Below the pieces are notes generated by a model. That model saw only the letters and a list, made by a program, of their open reading frames with translations. It had not been told where the DNA came from and did no database searches. From contig CM077672.1 of the NCBI GenBank assembly GCA_039707655.1, forward strand, positions 456,484,390 through 456,548,389: DNA of 64,000 nucleotides. The letters run 5' to 3'. A program made the position numbers and the translations under genes. Source of the DNA: Elymus sibiricus (lineage: Eukaryota; Streptophyta; Magnoliopsida; Poales; Poaceae). This document shows, in pieces, positions 1 through 11,468 of the stretch; the stretch's first letter is position 1; each line of letters begins with the position of its first letter.

Positions 1-2630
1 TCAAGCTCAACCCGGAGAAATGCGTCTTCGGCGTGCCGACTGGCCAGCTTCTCGGTTTCCTCGTCTCGGAGCGCGGCATCGAAGCCAACCTGGAGAAGAT
101 CAAGGCAATCGAGCGCATGCGCAAGCCGACCCGGCTGCGCGACGTGCAGAAGTTCACCGGATGCTTGGCCTCTCTCAGCCGGTTCGTCAGCCGGCTGGGA
201 GAGAGGGCCCTGCCCCTGTATCAGTTGATGAAGAAGACGACGGCGTTCGAGTGGAGCGACCAGGCGGACGAAGCCTTCCGCGACCTCAAGCGCATGCTGT
301 CAACCGCGCCTGTCCTGGCCGCGCCGGCTGAGAAAGAGCCACTCCTGCTGTACGTCGCCGCCACCTCCCGAGCCGTCAGCGCGGTGCTGGTCGTCGAGCG
401 CCCGGAGGAGGGCAAGGTGCAGCCGGTTCAGCGCCCAGTGTACTTTCTGAGCGAGGTGCTATCCGCTTCCAAGCAGAACTACCCCCACTACCAGAAGATG
501 TGCTACGGCGTGTACCTCGCCGCCAAGAAGCTGAGGCAATACTTCCAAGAGCACGCCATTACTGTGGTGAGCACGGCCCCCATCGGCGAGATCATGGGCT
601 GCCGGGATGCCTCTGGCCGGGTGGCCAAGTGGGCCATCGAGCTAGCCGGCCACACGATCCTCTATGAGCCCCGCACCACCATCAAGTCCCAGGCGCTAGC
701 CGACTTCCTCGTCGACTGGACGGAGACCCAGTACCTGCCGCCGGCTCCCGAGTCGACTCACTGGCGCTTGCACTTCGACGGCTCCAAAATGCGCAACGGT
801 TTGGGAGCCGGCATCGTGCTGTCTTCCCCCAAGAACGACCGCCTGTGGTACGTACTACAGATCCATTTCGCCGCCTCCAACAACGTTGCCGAGTACGAAG
901 CACTCGTGCACGGCATCCGGCTGGCCAGAGAAATCGGCATCCGGCGCATCCTCTCCTACGGCGACTCGGACTTGGTGGTGCAGCAAGTTTACGGCGACTG
1001 GGACGCCAAAGACGCCAACATGGCCAGCTACCGTTTCCTGGTCCAGCAGCTCTCTGGCGGGTTCGAAGGTTGCGAGTTCCTCCACGTCCCCCGCGCGGAC
1101 AACGAAGCGGCCGACACACTGGCGAAAATGGGCTCCACTCGGGAAGCCATCCCATCCGGCGTCTCCCTCGAGCACCTACGGAAGCCGTCCATCAAGCTGT
1201 CTCCCAAGTCGGAATCCATCTTCGTCCCAGACGACCCCGACGCGCCCCCGCCCAACCCTGGAGTTCCCGGCTCCGCCTCGGGGACTGCCGGCTCCGGCTC
1301 GGGGACTGTCGCCTCGGATCCCATCCCAGTGGCCGTCTTCGCCGTGGTAGCAGCTCCGTCCTAGGCTCGGCCGATCCTCGCCTTCCTGGAAGACGGTGAC
1401 CTGCCCAGCGACGAGACCGAAGGCCGGCAAGTGCAACGGCGAGCATCCGCCTATAGCATCATCAACCATGAACTCGTCAAGCACAGCACGACCGGCGTGT
1501 TCCTGCGCTGCGTCGAGCAGGACAAAGGGATCGAGATCCTCCTCGACATCCACCAGGGAGAGTGCGGGCACCACGCCGCCTCATGGTCCCTGGTGGCCAA
1601 GGCCTTTCGCCACGGTTTCTACTGGCCCACGGCCTTGCAAGACGCCGAGCAGCTGGTCCTCAAGTGTGAGGGCTGCCAGCGTTTCAGCAAGCGCAGCCAC
1701 CAGCCGGCTTCAGCCCTCCAAACCATCCCCATCACGTGGCCCTTCGCCGTCTGGGGACTCGACATGGTGGGGCCCTTCAAGACCGCCCGAGGCGGCATGA
1801 CACATTTGCTGGTCGCCATCGACAAGTTCACCAAATGGATCGAAGCTCGGCCGATCAAGAAGCTTGACGGGCCCACCACCGTCCGGTTCATCAAGGATAT
1901 CGCAGTTCGCTACGGCGTGCCGCACAGCATCATCACGGACAACGGCACCAATTTCGCGAAGGGCGCACTGGCCCACTACTGCTCCGCATCCGGCATCCGG
2001 CTCGACTTGGCCTCCATCGCGCACCCCCAGTCGATCGGCCAGGTCGAGCGGGCAAACGGCCTCATCCTAGCCGGCATCAAGCCACGACTCGTCGAGCCGC
2101 TCATCCGCTCACCCGGCAGCTGGCTGGATGAGCTGCCAGCCGTCCTCTGGAGTCTCCGAACGACGCCCAACCGCTCCACCGGGTTCACCCCGTTCTTCCT
2201 CGTCTACGGAGCCGAAGCAATCATTCCAACCGACATCGAGTTCGATTCGCCCCGGATAACCATGTACACAGAAGCCGAAGCAAAGGAGGCACGGGAAGAC
2301 GGCGTCGACTTGCTCGAGGAGGCGCACCTTCTGGCCCTCAGCCGGTCTGCCATCTACCAACAAGGGCTGCGCCACTACCACAGCAAGAAGATCAAGCCCC
2401 TCGCGTTCCGCGAGGGCGACCTCGTGCTCCGGCTCGTCCAGCGATCAGCTGGCCAGCACAAGTTGTCCTCTCCTTGGGAGGTCCCCTTCATCATCAGCAA
2501 GGCTCTCTGTGACCGGAACGCGTACTACCTCATCGACGCGCAGAAGCCGAACAAACGCAAGAGAGATGCAGCCGGCGAGGAGTCCAGCCGGCCCTGGAAC
2601 ACGGAGCTCCTCCATCCGTTTTACAGTTGA
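1..2630 (+). pseudogene. Gypsy pol 3' portion: RT tail, RNase H, aRNase H, integrase (one nonsense codon)
   Basis: One reading frame runs from the left edge to the TGA ending at 2630, broken only by a TAG at 1362-1364. The frame resumes immediately after it (…ARPILAFLEDGDLP…), so this is a single point mutation, probably TGG to TAG. In order: the RT C-terminus (LNPEKCVFGVP, LLGFLVSERGIE), the RT-linked RNase H (SEVLSASKQNYPHYQKM), a second RNase H starting LHFDGSKMRNGLGAG with a GDSDLVVQQ motif, and integrase. Integrase has the HHCC zinc finger (to CEGCQ near 1675) and D,D,E residues in GLDMVGP, TDNGTNF and QVERANG. These enzymes copy element RNA and insert the cDNA. The nonsense codon lies between RNase H and integrase, so integrase is probably not made from this copy. 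Confidence 0.9.
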
Positions 2631-3459
2631 ACGCGCGCACGTATGTATCACCACCTTTGAGTTTAATGAAAGCAGCAAGCCCCCCCCCCCCCGTGCGACA
2701 GCAGGCGCCCACCGAGTCGGCCCAGCCGGCTCGGGGGCTCGGGGGCTTCCTTTTCCCTTTTTACTAAGCTCTGTGTCTTCACACTTCCCCGCTTTCGTTT
2801 CACCCGCCGAGTCGGCCCAGCCGGCTCGGGGGCTCGGGGGCTAGCCGGCCAGACCGTGCCTCGCCATATTCTCCTTAGTCCATCTCGAAGCGTACGAACC
2901 GCCACCGCCCTCTCTTCGCCAGCCACAGCCGACTCCCGGCTGTCCGGCCGGCAAGAGCCAAAGGCCGGAAGCATCGTCGCGTAAGAACGGCTAAGGAAGA
3001 GAGCCCGGCTCGGCCAACCCGGCCCTACCGCCCTCACGTATGCACCGCACGACCGGCTGCGCGCCAGCCGGCTTCACCGCCTGCCGCCAGCCGGCCCAGT
3101 GGGTGTTTTTCGCTCGCGCTCAAACGTCCAAAAAAGCCTAAGTATTGTGCGTCCCCTCTCAAGGCCGAATCCCCGTCCTAGCCACAGTCCGCAACCCGGC
3201 TGTTCGGCTAGCGGGAAGGAAGCCCGTAGAAAAGACAAACAAGAAAAAAGGCCCAAGGCCGAACAGCAAAGACCGAAAACACGACAATTGGCGCCACAAA
3301 ATTTATAAACAACACGGGCCCGCGGCCTCAAGTTCATTACATAAACTACACCCCCAGTGGGTGGACCTGCTACCTGACAAAATTCAATTACACCCAGTGG
3401 GTGGACCTGCTACCTGACAAAATTCAAGTGACCGAGTACAGGAAAGTTAAAGATAAGCC
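2631..3459. other. Non-coding spacer between integrase and the antisense gene, with direct repeats
   Basis: No convincing ORF. It contains a poly-C run near 2682-2692 and two copies of a roughly 40-bp segment (gagtcggcccagccggctcg followed by ggggctcgggggct) near 2716-2750 and 2809-2843. A 39-bp tandem duplication lies at 3349-3426 (core cagtgggtggacctgctacc). The last 30 bases lie just beyond the stop codon of the antisense gene, so this region probably holds the 3' UTRs of two convergent transcripts. Confidence 0.6.
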
Positions 3460-6400
3460 CTAGGCGGCGCCTGCGTCGGCTCCGATCGGCATCGGCTCGG
3501 CGGAGGTGGAGGCGGCTCCAGTCGGTGCCGGCTCGGCGGAGTTGGATGCAGCCGCCGGGTCGGACCTGGAGTTCTCCGGCCTCTCGGTCATCACGGTGTC
3601 GTCCGGCTCGGCTTCGTCATCGGCGTAGGCCCCCGTCTCGGCCGAGCTGCCGTCCGGATCATTGAGTTGCAAGCCGAACTCGTCGGCAGGGAACTCCTCG
3701 CCGTCTTCCGTCCGCTCCAAGACGAATTCGTCGTACGGAGCGAACGAGGCCAAGTAGCTGGCCCGCCCGGCGATCCGCCGCGCCTGCGCCGCCAACTGCT
3801 CCTCCGGGCCGGCCCGCTGCGCCGCCAGGCGGTCAAGATCCACACCGGGATACCATGACGCCACAAATTGCAGCGCCGTCTCTGCGCGGGCGCGAGCCGC
3901 AGATGCCCTCCATGCGCCGAGCCGGTCCACGCCGGCCTCCAGCCACCGCGCCAGCCGGGTGACGCTGTTCGGCGCCACCGCGCTCGGCCAAAGGCTCCGC
4001 GCCATAGCCAGGCCGGCATCGAACAGCCGGCGCATGTGGCCCTCGACGGCTCCATGACGGGCCTCGCCGGCCAGGACGATCTCCGACAAGGTCCAGGCAG
4101 CGTAAACGTTGACGTCCGCCCCTAGCGCGCGCTGGTCCGCCCGGCGGGCGTACACGGCCGCATCGGCCGCCTCCTGCGTTTTGGGGAAGACTCCTGCCAA
4201 AGAAGGAAACGAGTTAGCCAGAAGAAAACAACTTGCCGGCTCGGCCAGCCGGGTTGAAGAAAAAATGGCACTCACGGGCGAAGGCCTCATCGAGGTGCTG
4301 CGCCTCGCTCAGCATCCCGTGCTCCCGCACGGCCGATGCGCGGGCCTGAGCCTCGAGATCCTTCTCGACCTGGGCGACCCTCCTGCCGGCGTTCGCCAGC
4401 TCCTCGGCCGCCTTGCCGTGCTCTTCCGCCAGCCGGCCCAGCTCCGTTTGGTGGGCCTCCTCCGCCTTGGCCTTCTCGGCCGCCAGCCGGTCCACCTCGG
4501 CCTGGAGCCGGTCGCGGTCGGCGACGGCAAGATCGCGCTGCTCGCCGGCTTCGGCAAGCCGGCCTCGGAGAACTGGCACCTCAGCCGCATCAGCAGCGCG
4601 ACAAGGTTCCCGGTCAAACGCCGGAAGCAAGGACAAAAATAAAGAAGGGCAAAGCCATAAGATTCGACCCGGCTGCTCAGCAGTCCGGCCCGAATCTCGG
4701 GGGCTACCCCTAGTGGGTGCGCTGGCGCGCCCCCACTGAAGACGTGCAAGGCGTACCTTGGACCCAGCGCAACTCCTCCTTGCCGGCTAGCTGGGCTTTG
4801 ACCCCGCGGAACCGTTCCCGAAGCCGATTATACGCGGCGGCCCGCAGGTTGTACAGGTGCTACGCAATAGTTAAGTAAGAAGAACGCGAAAGATGGGCTA
4901 TAAGATTCGAGCCGGCTGCTCCGCAGCCCGGCCCGAACCTCGGGGGCTACACCCAGTGGGTGCGCTGGCGCGCCCCCACTGATTCGATGATCAAGACAAG
5001 AAAAGAAGGAGAGACTCACCGCAAACGCCTGTTCCAGCTTCCGTGCCGCCTCCTGCTCGTCCCGGACGAAGGCCTGCAGGCGTTCGGTCCGCCCGCGAAG
5101 TTGCGAGCGCAAGGCATCCGCCGCGTCCTCCTCCCGAGTGCGCGGCCCGATAACAACGGCGCCGGCGCTCGCCCACGGATGCTGCATCGCGGTCCCGGAG
5201 CCGGATCCGCTTCCACCCGCCCGCTCGGAGGATGCAGCGGCTTGGGGCGGAACGACCACTATGGCACCGGTGTCTCCAGCCGCGGCCTCCGGGGCCGGCG
5301 TCGGCTGCGCTTGGCCGGATGGTGCGGGGTCCGCCTCGCGCCTCTCTTCGCCGCCCTCGCCTCCTCCTGCCGGGTCGGCCCGGGGCGACGTGTCCACAAC
5401 GATGTCCTCATCGACGTCCGACTCGCCGTCGGCCGGCTCCGTTCGCCCGGCCGGCTCCGTCGCTCCCTACGGCTGCGTCTCGACGGTTGTCACCGTCGGC
5501 TCCGTCCCCTGCTCCATCTCCGGCCAGGCCGGGCCCGCGGTGACCCTGGCCTGCTTTGCGGAGGCTGTCTCCCACGCCCGGGCCGAGGCCTCCTCCATCT
5601 CTTTCGTAGCCTCCGCGTGATCCCGCCAGGCGTCGCGTCTCGCCGTGTCGAGGTCTTGGCCGGATTGGTGGGCTTCGATGTCCTCCTCCGCGGTCCGGGC
5701 CGGCTTGGGGTCGATGGCGCTGCTCCGGGTCTTCCGCCAGACGGCCTCGCCAGCCGCGGCCTCCGCGGCAGCCAACGCCAGGTCAACGACGGACCTGTGT
5801 ACAGCAAGTTCATCACCACAAGGGCTCAAGCAAGAAAACAAGCAAGTGAACAGAAACAGACAAGAATCACTCACCCGATAATCTTCGGAACCTCCCGCCT
5901 CTGGCCCACGGACGGGGCGAGCCGGCATTTCTTCTTGACGATGGCCCTCTCCCGCGTCGGCGCCGCCGCCGCCGGGCGCTTCACGGCCGGCCTCGACTCG
6001 ACCGGCTCCTTCCCATGCGGCTGGCTGCCGGATTCCGCCGCCCGAGCCGGCCCGGCGCCAGCCGTCTTCCGCAGCCGCCTTGGAGGATCGACGCTGGCGT
6101 CCTCCCCAGCCGAGGGCACTACACCGTGGGCTCCGGTCAGGTCCTCTTTGTCGTCATCCGGCCAGTCACGTAGAAGTTCTGAGGGTGGAGACTTACCCGC
6201 GTTCCGTGACCCGCCGGCTACGGCGTCGGCCAGGCGCGCTTCGACTCCTCCCTCCTCCGCCTCGGCGCTAGCTTCCTCCGTGTCTGACTCGGGCAAGTCG
6301 GCCAGCAGGATCAGGGGATTCGGCCCTTCGTGATTCCGCTGGCAGGCGAACAGCTGCGGTCCTCCCGCAGCGTCAGGGCACAGAAATAGCGTTGAGGCGG

Positions 6401-7307
6401 CAAAAAATAGAGACCAGGGACTCACCGCCGGCGCCGGGTTTTCCCGGTGATAGGGCTCCTTACCGAAGCTCCACCCCTCCTCCTTCAACCCGGCCTTGGA
6501 GATATAGTTGACCCGCTGGACGATCCCGGCCGCCGTTAGCGCCTTGGTCGACGTCCGGGTCGGGTCACGCCGGCCGCTCATGTCGCAGATCCGGTGTGCC
6601 CAGCGCTGCAGCGGCAGCACCTGGCGTGAGATGAAGGCCGCGATGAGGTCAGCCGGCTTCAGCCCCTCGCGATCCGTCATCTCCCCGATCCGGCCGCTGA
6701 TGTTCAGGAGCTCCTGTGGTGGCTTCTTGGGGCAGTAGCCCCTATTCGGCTTGGCGAGCGGCGCCGCATTGACGAAAGGCGGCAGGTTGATGACGTCCAC
6801 CGCCGGGTCGGCATTCCGGACGTAGAAAAACGCCGTCTGCCACTTGTTGGCCGAGTCCTCAAGAGGCAGCTTGGGAAACGGCCCGTTCACCCGGCCGGTG
6901 ACCACGGCTGCTCCGCAATCCGACATCGCGCCCGCCGACGCCCCCTGCTGCTTGAGGAAGAAAAGCTTCGCCCACAGGTCAACAGTTGGCAGCATGCCGA
7001 GGTAGCCTTCGCAGAGCGTGGCGAACCCGGTGACCTGCAACATGGCGTTGGCGCCGAGGTGGTGCGGCTGCAACCCGAAGAAGTCGAGGAAGCTCCGGAA
7101 GAAAAGACTTGCGGGAAGGCCGAGTCCGCGCTCGAAGTGAGAGAAGAAGACGACGTGCTCGCCCTCCTACGGCTGCGGCACCCTCTCCGCGCCGGGCGCG
7201 CGCGCGACCAGCACCTCCGCCGGCGGCAGCCGCTTCGTGCGGTGAAGGTACCGGATATTCTCCTCGATCGTAATCGAGCCCTCCCAAGAACCTTTCGGCA
7301 GCGCCAT
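3460..7307 (-). pseudogene. Six-exon antisense gene of element A (Transposase_28 / 'putative gypsy type transposon' protein), two nonsense codons
   Basis: Read on the - strand, six exons join in phase with GT..AG introns: 7307-6426, 6353-5875, 5794-5020, 4859-4757, 4572-4276 and 4193-3460. They total 3270 nt (1089 residues). The start MALPKGSWEG sits about 210 bp below a TATA box. Exon 1 carries a globular domain (SLFFRSFLDFFGLQPHHL, then CEGYLGMLPTVDLW) that I recognise as the Transposase_28 family (PF04195), usually found in rice and wheat Gypsy elements. Exon 2 ends in a basic stretch (VKKKCRL). Exon 5 is an Ala/Glu-rich coiled coil, and exon 6 ends in an acidic and Ala/Ser-rich tail. In-frame TAGs at 7167-7169 and 5467-5469 (probably CAG to TAG) inactivate this copy. 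Its function is unknown. A host-derived gene is possible, but position and antisense orientation match the extra ORF of Tat elements. Confidence 0.75.
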
Positions 7308-7514
7308 TGGAGGGCTCCGCTGGCGTGGAGACGCGGCGAAGGAAAGGAGGAGGAGGAGATGGCTGCGAGCTGCGGGCCTCGGGTCGCGGCGTGCGGCGGC
7401 TGGCGCGAGAGCACGCGGCGGCAACGCTTCGCTAGGGCGTGGTGGAGGAGAAGCAGAGGAGGAGCAAGGGGCGGGAGTGTGTGCGGGAACATTTCCGTCG
7501 CACTTCTCCCCTTC

Positions 7515-7526
7515 TCATTTATAACC
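7515..7526 (-). promoter_or_regulatory. TATA box of the antisense gene
   Basis: On the - strand this reads GGTTATAAATGAG, about 210 bp upstream of the antisense start codon at 7307 and followed by a pyrimidine-rich leader (cctcctctgcttctcc). It is the only good TATA motif in the 7308-8019 gap, which otherwise shows no ORF I trust. This suggests antisense transcription independent of the LTR. Confidence 0.55.
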
Positions 7527-8019
7527 ACGAAGAGAGCGTGGGGGAGTGGGATCGTTTGCGCCCATGATCCCCACTCCTCCGCACCGTCTGCGCGCGTTTT
7601 ACGCACACATTTACTGTGCGGGGAAGCGCAACCGTCAAGCGCCGCCGCAGTAAATCCCTCGCGCGCGGGCCGAGGGCACGTCGTGGCGGGCCCGGTCCGC
7701 AGTCGCGTCTCGTCACGCACGTGGCTGGCAGGCCTCGCCCGTTGCGGAGCTCCACGTGGCGTCCCGTCAGGCCGCGGCGGGCGCGAATCGCCGTATGAAG
7801 CAAGGCTCGACCAACGCGCATTTCCGTTTCCCGCCCAGGCCGGGGTGCCGCGACCCGGCAACCGGAAGCCGGCGTCCGTGTCCGCCGTGCAAGCATGTGG
7901 ACGAGCGGAGCCGCCCGGCCAGGCTCCCGCACTTCACCAACAAAACCGACTCCTCAGGGGGTAAGCTGCGAAGGCCCTCCTGCTTGGAGCCGGCGAGCCT
8001 TCACAGCTTCGGGGACTAC

Positions 8020-8954
8020 TATCGGGGGGATGAACCCCGGGTAGGCAACAGACCTCGAACCCCTTCTTAAAAAATCATCGGAGCAGGTTAAGTCCCTCAG
8101 GCCGGCTTGCCAGTACGCCGGCTCCCTAGCGCGAGCCAGCTTGGCACGGCGACCCGGCCTGGCCGGTTGGCCCATGCCGGCTGGCCACGAGGGGACGGAG
8201 CCTTCGCGACAAAGCAAGCGTGGCTACAACGCTCCTTCCTTTACGCTGACAGAGCAGGCGAGGCTGCAGCTTTCCTTGCGCCCCCGCCCGAGGCGGGCGG
8301 TGTCAGGGAGGCGCGGTCCTGTAGAAACAACGGCGCCGACCTCCCTCTGACGACGAACAAGACGTGCCACAGTGCCCCGTACCCAGACTGACGAGAGACA
8401 AGTCCCGCCACAGTGCCCCGCGCTAGGCAGGTGCGGCGCACCTGGCGACCCGGTGACCCGGCGACCCGGCGGCCCCCACCACCGGCTCCCGGTCAATGAC
8501 ACCAGGGGCCCGCGCCCTTGTAACATTACCATTGTAACCCTGGGGGTCGGCCTCTAAGACCCCCAGGGAGGCCTCCATGCAGAGGGGTTGGCATTCTGGT
8601 TCACTCCCTTCGGTTCACTCTCTCCCATTAGCTGGTTGCTCTTCGCTTCCCTCTAGTGACTCCTCCTCGCTCCACAGAGCACACACACACTCTCGCCGGA
8701 AAGGCAGAACGGTGGCCTAGCCCCTTCTCCCTCCTCCGTCCGAACAGCTCCAGGAGCGACTTTGTAGCCCTTGTGCTCTCCATACTACACTCGGCAGGAT
8801 TAGCGGTGTTACCTCTCCGGAGGGCCCTGAACCTGGGTACGTCTCGTGTCTCGCACTTGCTCGTGCCAACCTCGCCTCCGGAACCCACCGTCGTCCTCAC
8901 ATAGCCCCACCTCTTTAGCCATCTTATGTCATCTGCCGTGAGAATACCACGACA
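8020..8954 (+). repeat. 3' LTR of element A (935 bp)
   Basis: Begins TATCGGGGGGATGAACCCC, where the expected terminal TGTCG appears mutated to TATCG, and ends CCACGACA. TGTCG..CGACA is the inverted terminus typical of Tat-type LTRs. The purine-rich tract ggggactac lies immediately upstream. The right flank switches to AT-rich element B sequence. Confidence 0.65.
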
Positions 8955-9005
8955 AAAGTTCACAAGTAATAGGATAAAGAGAACATAATTTTGTAGCAAA
9001 TTCAT

Positions 9006-9326
9006 CTAAAAATTGGTTCTACCATGTTTATGCTTCTTACAAAATCTATCATCCCTATAAGGCATGTCTTCAGAAACTTTATACACTCCACAAAAATTGA
9101 CATGCTTATAAGAAACATTTTTGTCATGACTAGTGCAATCGTCTTTAGTATTTTGGATATCCATAGAATTCATACTAACAACATTGCAATCATGCTCATT
9201 TTTCAAAGGACTCACATTAAACATTTTATTAAATTCTTCCTCTATCAATTGAGCACAATTATCGGAATCCTTATTTTCAAGAAATACATCATATAGGTAA
9301 AGCATTTGATGCAACTTCAATTCCAT
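9006..9326 (-). pseudogene. 5' fragment of Sabrina-like internal ORF (homolog of the 597-aa ORF in element E)
   Basis: Starts MELKLHQMLYLYDVFLEN and aligns end to end with the first ~105 residues of the E protein, sharing blocks such as NCAQLIEEEFNKMF and CKKHKH. At 9006 the frame terminates, where a short deletion relative to E removes the segment corresponding to LLEVIDEFA. Recognisable homology continues to 8955, where element A interrupts it. Retention of the same frame in two diverged copies suggests the ORF really is coding. The rest of the gene is not in the window. Confidence 0.7.
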
Positions 9327-9423
9327 TTTTTGTAGTTTTCTTTTATAAAATCAAACTTGTGATAAAACAAGAAACTAAAAGATTCGATTGCAAGATCTAA
9401 AGATATACCTTCAAGCACTCACC

Positions 9424-9441
9424 TCCCCGGCAACGGCGCCA
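9424..9441 (-). other. Primer-binding site of element B
   Basis: On the - strand TGGCGCCGTTGCCGGGGA, complementary to the 3' end of plant tRNA-Asp as I recall it. It lies 10 bases inside the LTR end at 9452, matching the spacing in element E. Confidence 0.75.
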
Positions 9442-9451
9442 GAAAAGAGCT

Positions 9452-9949
9452 TGATGTCTACTACACAACTTATTCTTGTAGACTTGTGTTGGGCCTCCAA
9501 GTGCAGAGTTTTGTAGGACAGTAGCAATTTTCCCTCAAGTGGATGACCTAAGGTTTATCAATCCATGGGAGGCATAGGATGAAGATGGTATCTCTCAAAC
9601 AACCCTGCAACCAAATACAAGAAATCTCTTGTGTCCCCAACATAGCCAATACAATGGCAAATTGTATAGGTGCACTAGTTCGGCAAAGAGATGGTGATAC
9701 AAGTGTAGTATGGATAGTAGATATAGGTTTTTCTAATCTGAAAATAAAAAAAACAGCAAGCTAGCAAGTGATAAAATGGAGCACAAACGGTATTGCAATG
9801 CTTAGAAACAAGGCCTAGGGTTCATACTTTCACTAGTGCAATCTCTCAACAGTGCTAACATAATTGAATCATATAATAATCCCTCAACGTGCGACAAAGG
9901 ATCACTCCAAAGTTCTTATCTAGCGGAGAACATAAGATGAAATTGTTGT
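9452..9949 (-). repeat. Element B LTR, 3' portion (interrupted by element C)
   Basis: The reverse complement of the final ~500 bp of the E LTR (…AGTTGTGTAGTAGACATCA). It stops at the TSD gttgt (9945-9949), where element C begins. The LTR resumes at 21748 with the same gttgt. Confidence 0.85.
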
Positions 9950-10808
9950 TGTTGTGGTGGTACGACCATCTATGGGGTCATGCAGCCCCTTGTGGTTCGG
10001 CGGGGGAGATCAACGTGCACAAAGAGCATGAACAATGGAGAACGCAAAGGATTTACCCAGGTTCGGGCCGCTGAGAAGCGTAAAACCCTACTCCCGCTTT
10101 TGATGTATTGGTAGTGTAGAAGCACAGTACAAGGAGCGCTTCCCCCGGCAAGGTGCGGAGAGGAGCAGCTACGCGAGAGGTGCTTGTGTTTGAAAAGGGG
10201 TCCGAATCCTCTTTACTGTTGCCTTGGTCCTCCTTTTATAGCTTAAGGGGTTACCACAGTGGCAAAACAGTAATTACATATCGATTAAATAGCAAACAGT
10301 GCTATCATACCTAACTCTGCCAGTTTAGGACAAAGGCATTAAATGCGTCGTTAGGTGTCATGCGGAGAGGTAGTCCCGGCAAGGTTTCTGCACCGCTTGC
10401 CCAGCTACCTCGTATCATCCTGACACGCCTCCTAGACGGGTGTCATTATAGGCAAACCTAACCCCTGCGTGTTGACACGTGCCCGACAAAGCCTACCAAC
10501 CAGCCTGCGCAGTCAACACCTCACTGATTAGCGATTAGCTGCCCAGTGAGGTGGAGCGCGGACGAGCTGGCGAGAGCTTGCCGGCACGGAGCTTGCCGGG
10601 TCTTCGCCTTGCCGGCTTGATCTTGCCGGCAATAAATGTCTTCATCTTCACCACTAGTTTAGTGCTTGTTGATGCTTCGTCTCGAGCCTCTATCATTGTG
10701 CCTTGAAAATTGGTCTTGGTGGTCCCCGGCAAGGCTTGGCCGGCAAGGAGGCTGCTACTGTTTGTGCATAAGTCAGGGTATAAAATACTCATGTTTTATA
10801 CACCGACA
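9950..10808 (-). repeat. 3' LTR of element C (859 bp)
   Basis: On the + strand it begins tgttgtggtggtacgacc and ends tatacaccgaca. It matches 19458-20129 plus 21694-21747 of the other LTR with scattered differences. The polypurine tract (+ strand ggagcccccgggcc, 10809-10822) follows directly. A TATA-like tataaaac sits very close to the - strand 5' end. Confidence 0.85.
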
Positions 10809-11356
10809 GGAGCCCCCGGGCCTGGGCCATACGAGCGTCCGAAGCGTCGTTGGGCTAGGCCCAAACAATGCACAGACACGCGGTGGGAAACTGCCGTTGT
10901 AATTTTTTGTCATGATGGTTATCATCCTTTGAGATCTTCTTTGCTTCTTCATTAACCTGGCCCCGAGCGTGCTCTTGGCCACTTCTCGGCAAACCTTGTC
11001 GTCAGGAGAACGGCTTGTTGGCGTGCTCAGACCAAGGGTACGCTCACATGCATGGTTCCGTTGGCTCAAATCGAACGGGCGTATAGCCACGCGTGGCAAA
11101 GGATAACTGCCATGCTTGTCTTTACTTCTCCCTTTTCTGCGCCTCCTCCATCACGCGCGTCTGCATGCATGCAGGGCAGTGGATTGGTGGAGAAGGGCGG
11201 TCATTGGAGTGTTGCGCCGGGCCAGGGGGCGTAGGGTGCGGAATTGGCGATCGTGGGTGGTCGCTGGAGTAATGCGCCCGTCAGAAGCGCAGGATGTGGG
11301 ATTGGAGATCGTGGGCGGCCGCCCGAAGACGGCGAAGAGCTAGCCCCCCACACCCC
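10809..11356. other. Polypurine tract and upstream region of the B3-like gene
   Basis: 10809-10822 is the polypurine tract on the - strand. The rest is GC-rich non-coding sequence containing imperfect direct repeats (e.g. gatcgtgggtggtcgctgga and gatcgtgggcggccg around 11250-11320). It would be the promoter region of the + strand gene. I see no ORF to trust here. Confidence 0.5.
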
Positions 11357-11357
11357 C

Positions 11358-11368
11358 CCTATAAAGAA
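11358..11368 (+). promoter_or_regulatory. TATA box of the B3-like gene
   Basis: cccctataaagaagg at 11356-11370, about 105 bp upstream of the ATG at 11469, in a C-rich context typical of plant core promoters. It is antisense to the element's own transcription. Confidence 0.55.
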
Positions 11369-11468
11369 GGGGCTCGCGGGATGTGACGCTCGCCCATCTC
11401 ATCCTGTCTCAATCTCCAGCGACTGCTGCCTCCTTTCCATATCTTCTTCTTCCACTTTCAACGACGTC

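Larger units (their letters stand above)
1..8954 (+). mobile_element. Element A: Tat-type Gypsy LTR retrotransposon, 5' part outside window
   Basis: Sense-strand content in order: reverse transcriptase tail, RNase H, second (archaeal-type) RNase H, integrase, a spacer, an antisense intron-containing gene, then a 3' LTR. The dual RNase H plus an extra ORF downstream of integrase is the known layout of the Tat lineage of plant Ty3/Gypsy elements (Retand, RIRE2, Grande). The 5' LTR, gag, protease and most of RT lie left of the window. The element ends at 8954 and abuts truncated element B; the next five bases, aaagt, would be its TSD, whose partner lies off-window. The sequence is GC-rich and full of GCCGGC. 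A is younger than B, which it interrupts. Confidence 0.85.

Noticed and set aside
7059..7964. 301-residue + strand frame across the antisense gene promoter
   Set aside because: GC-rich shadow of antisense exon 1 and its upstream region; no recognisable domain.
9424..9441. tRNA gene suggested by similarity to tRNA-Asp
   Set aside because: Only 18 bases match the tRNA 3' end, and they lie directly inside an LTR boundary; it is a primer-binding site.
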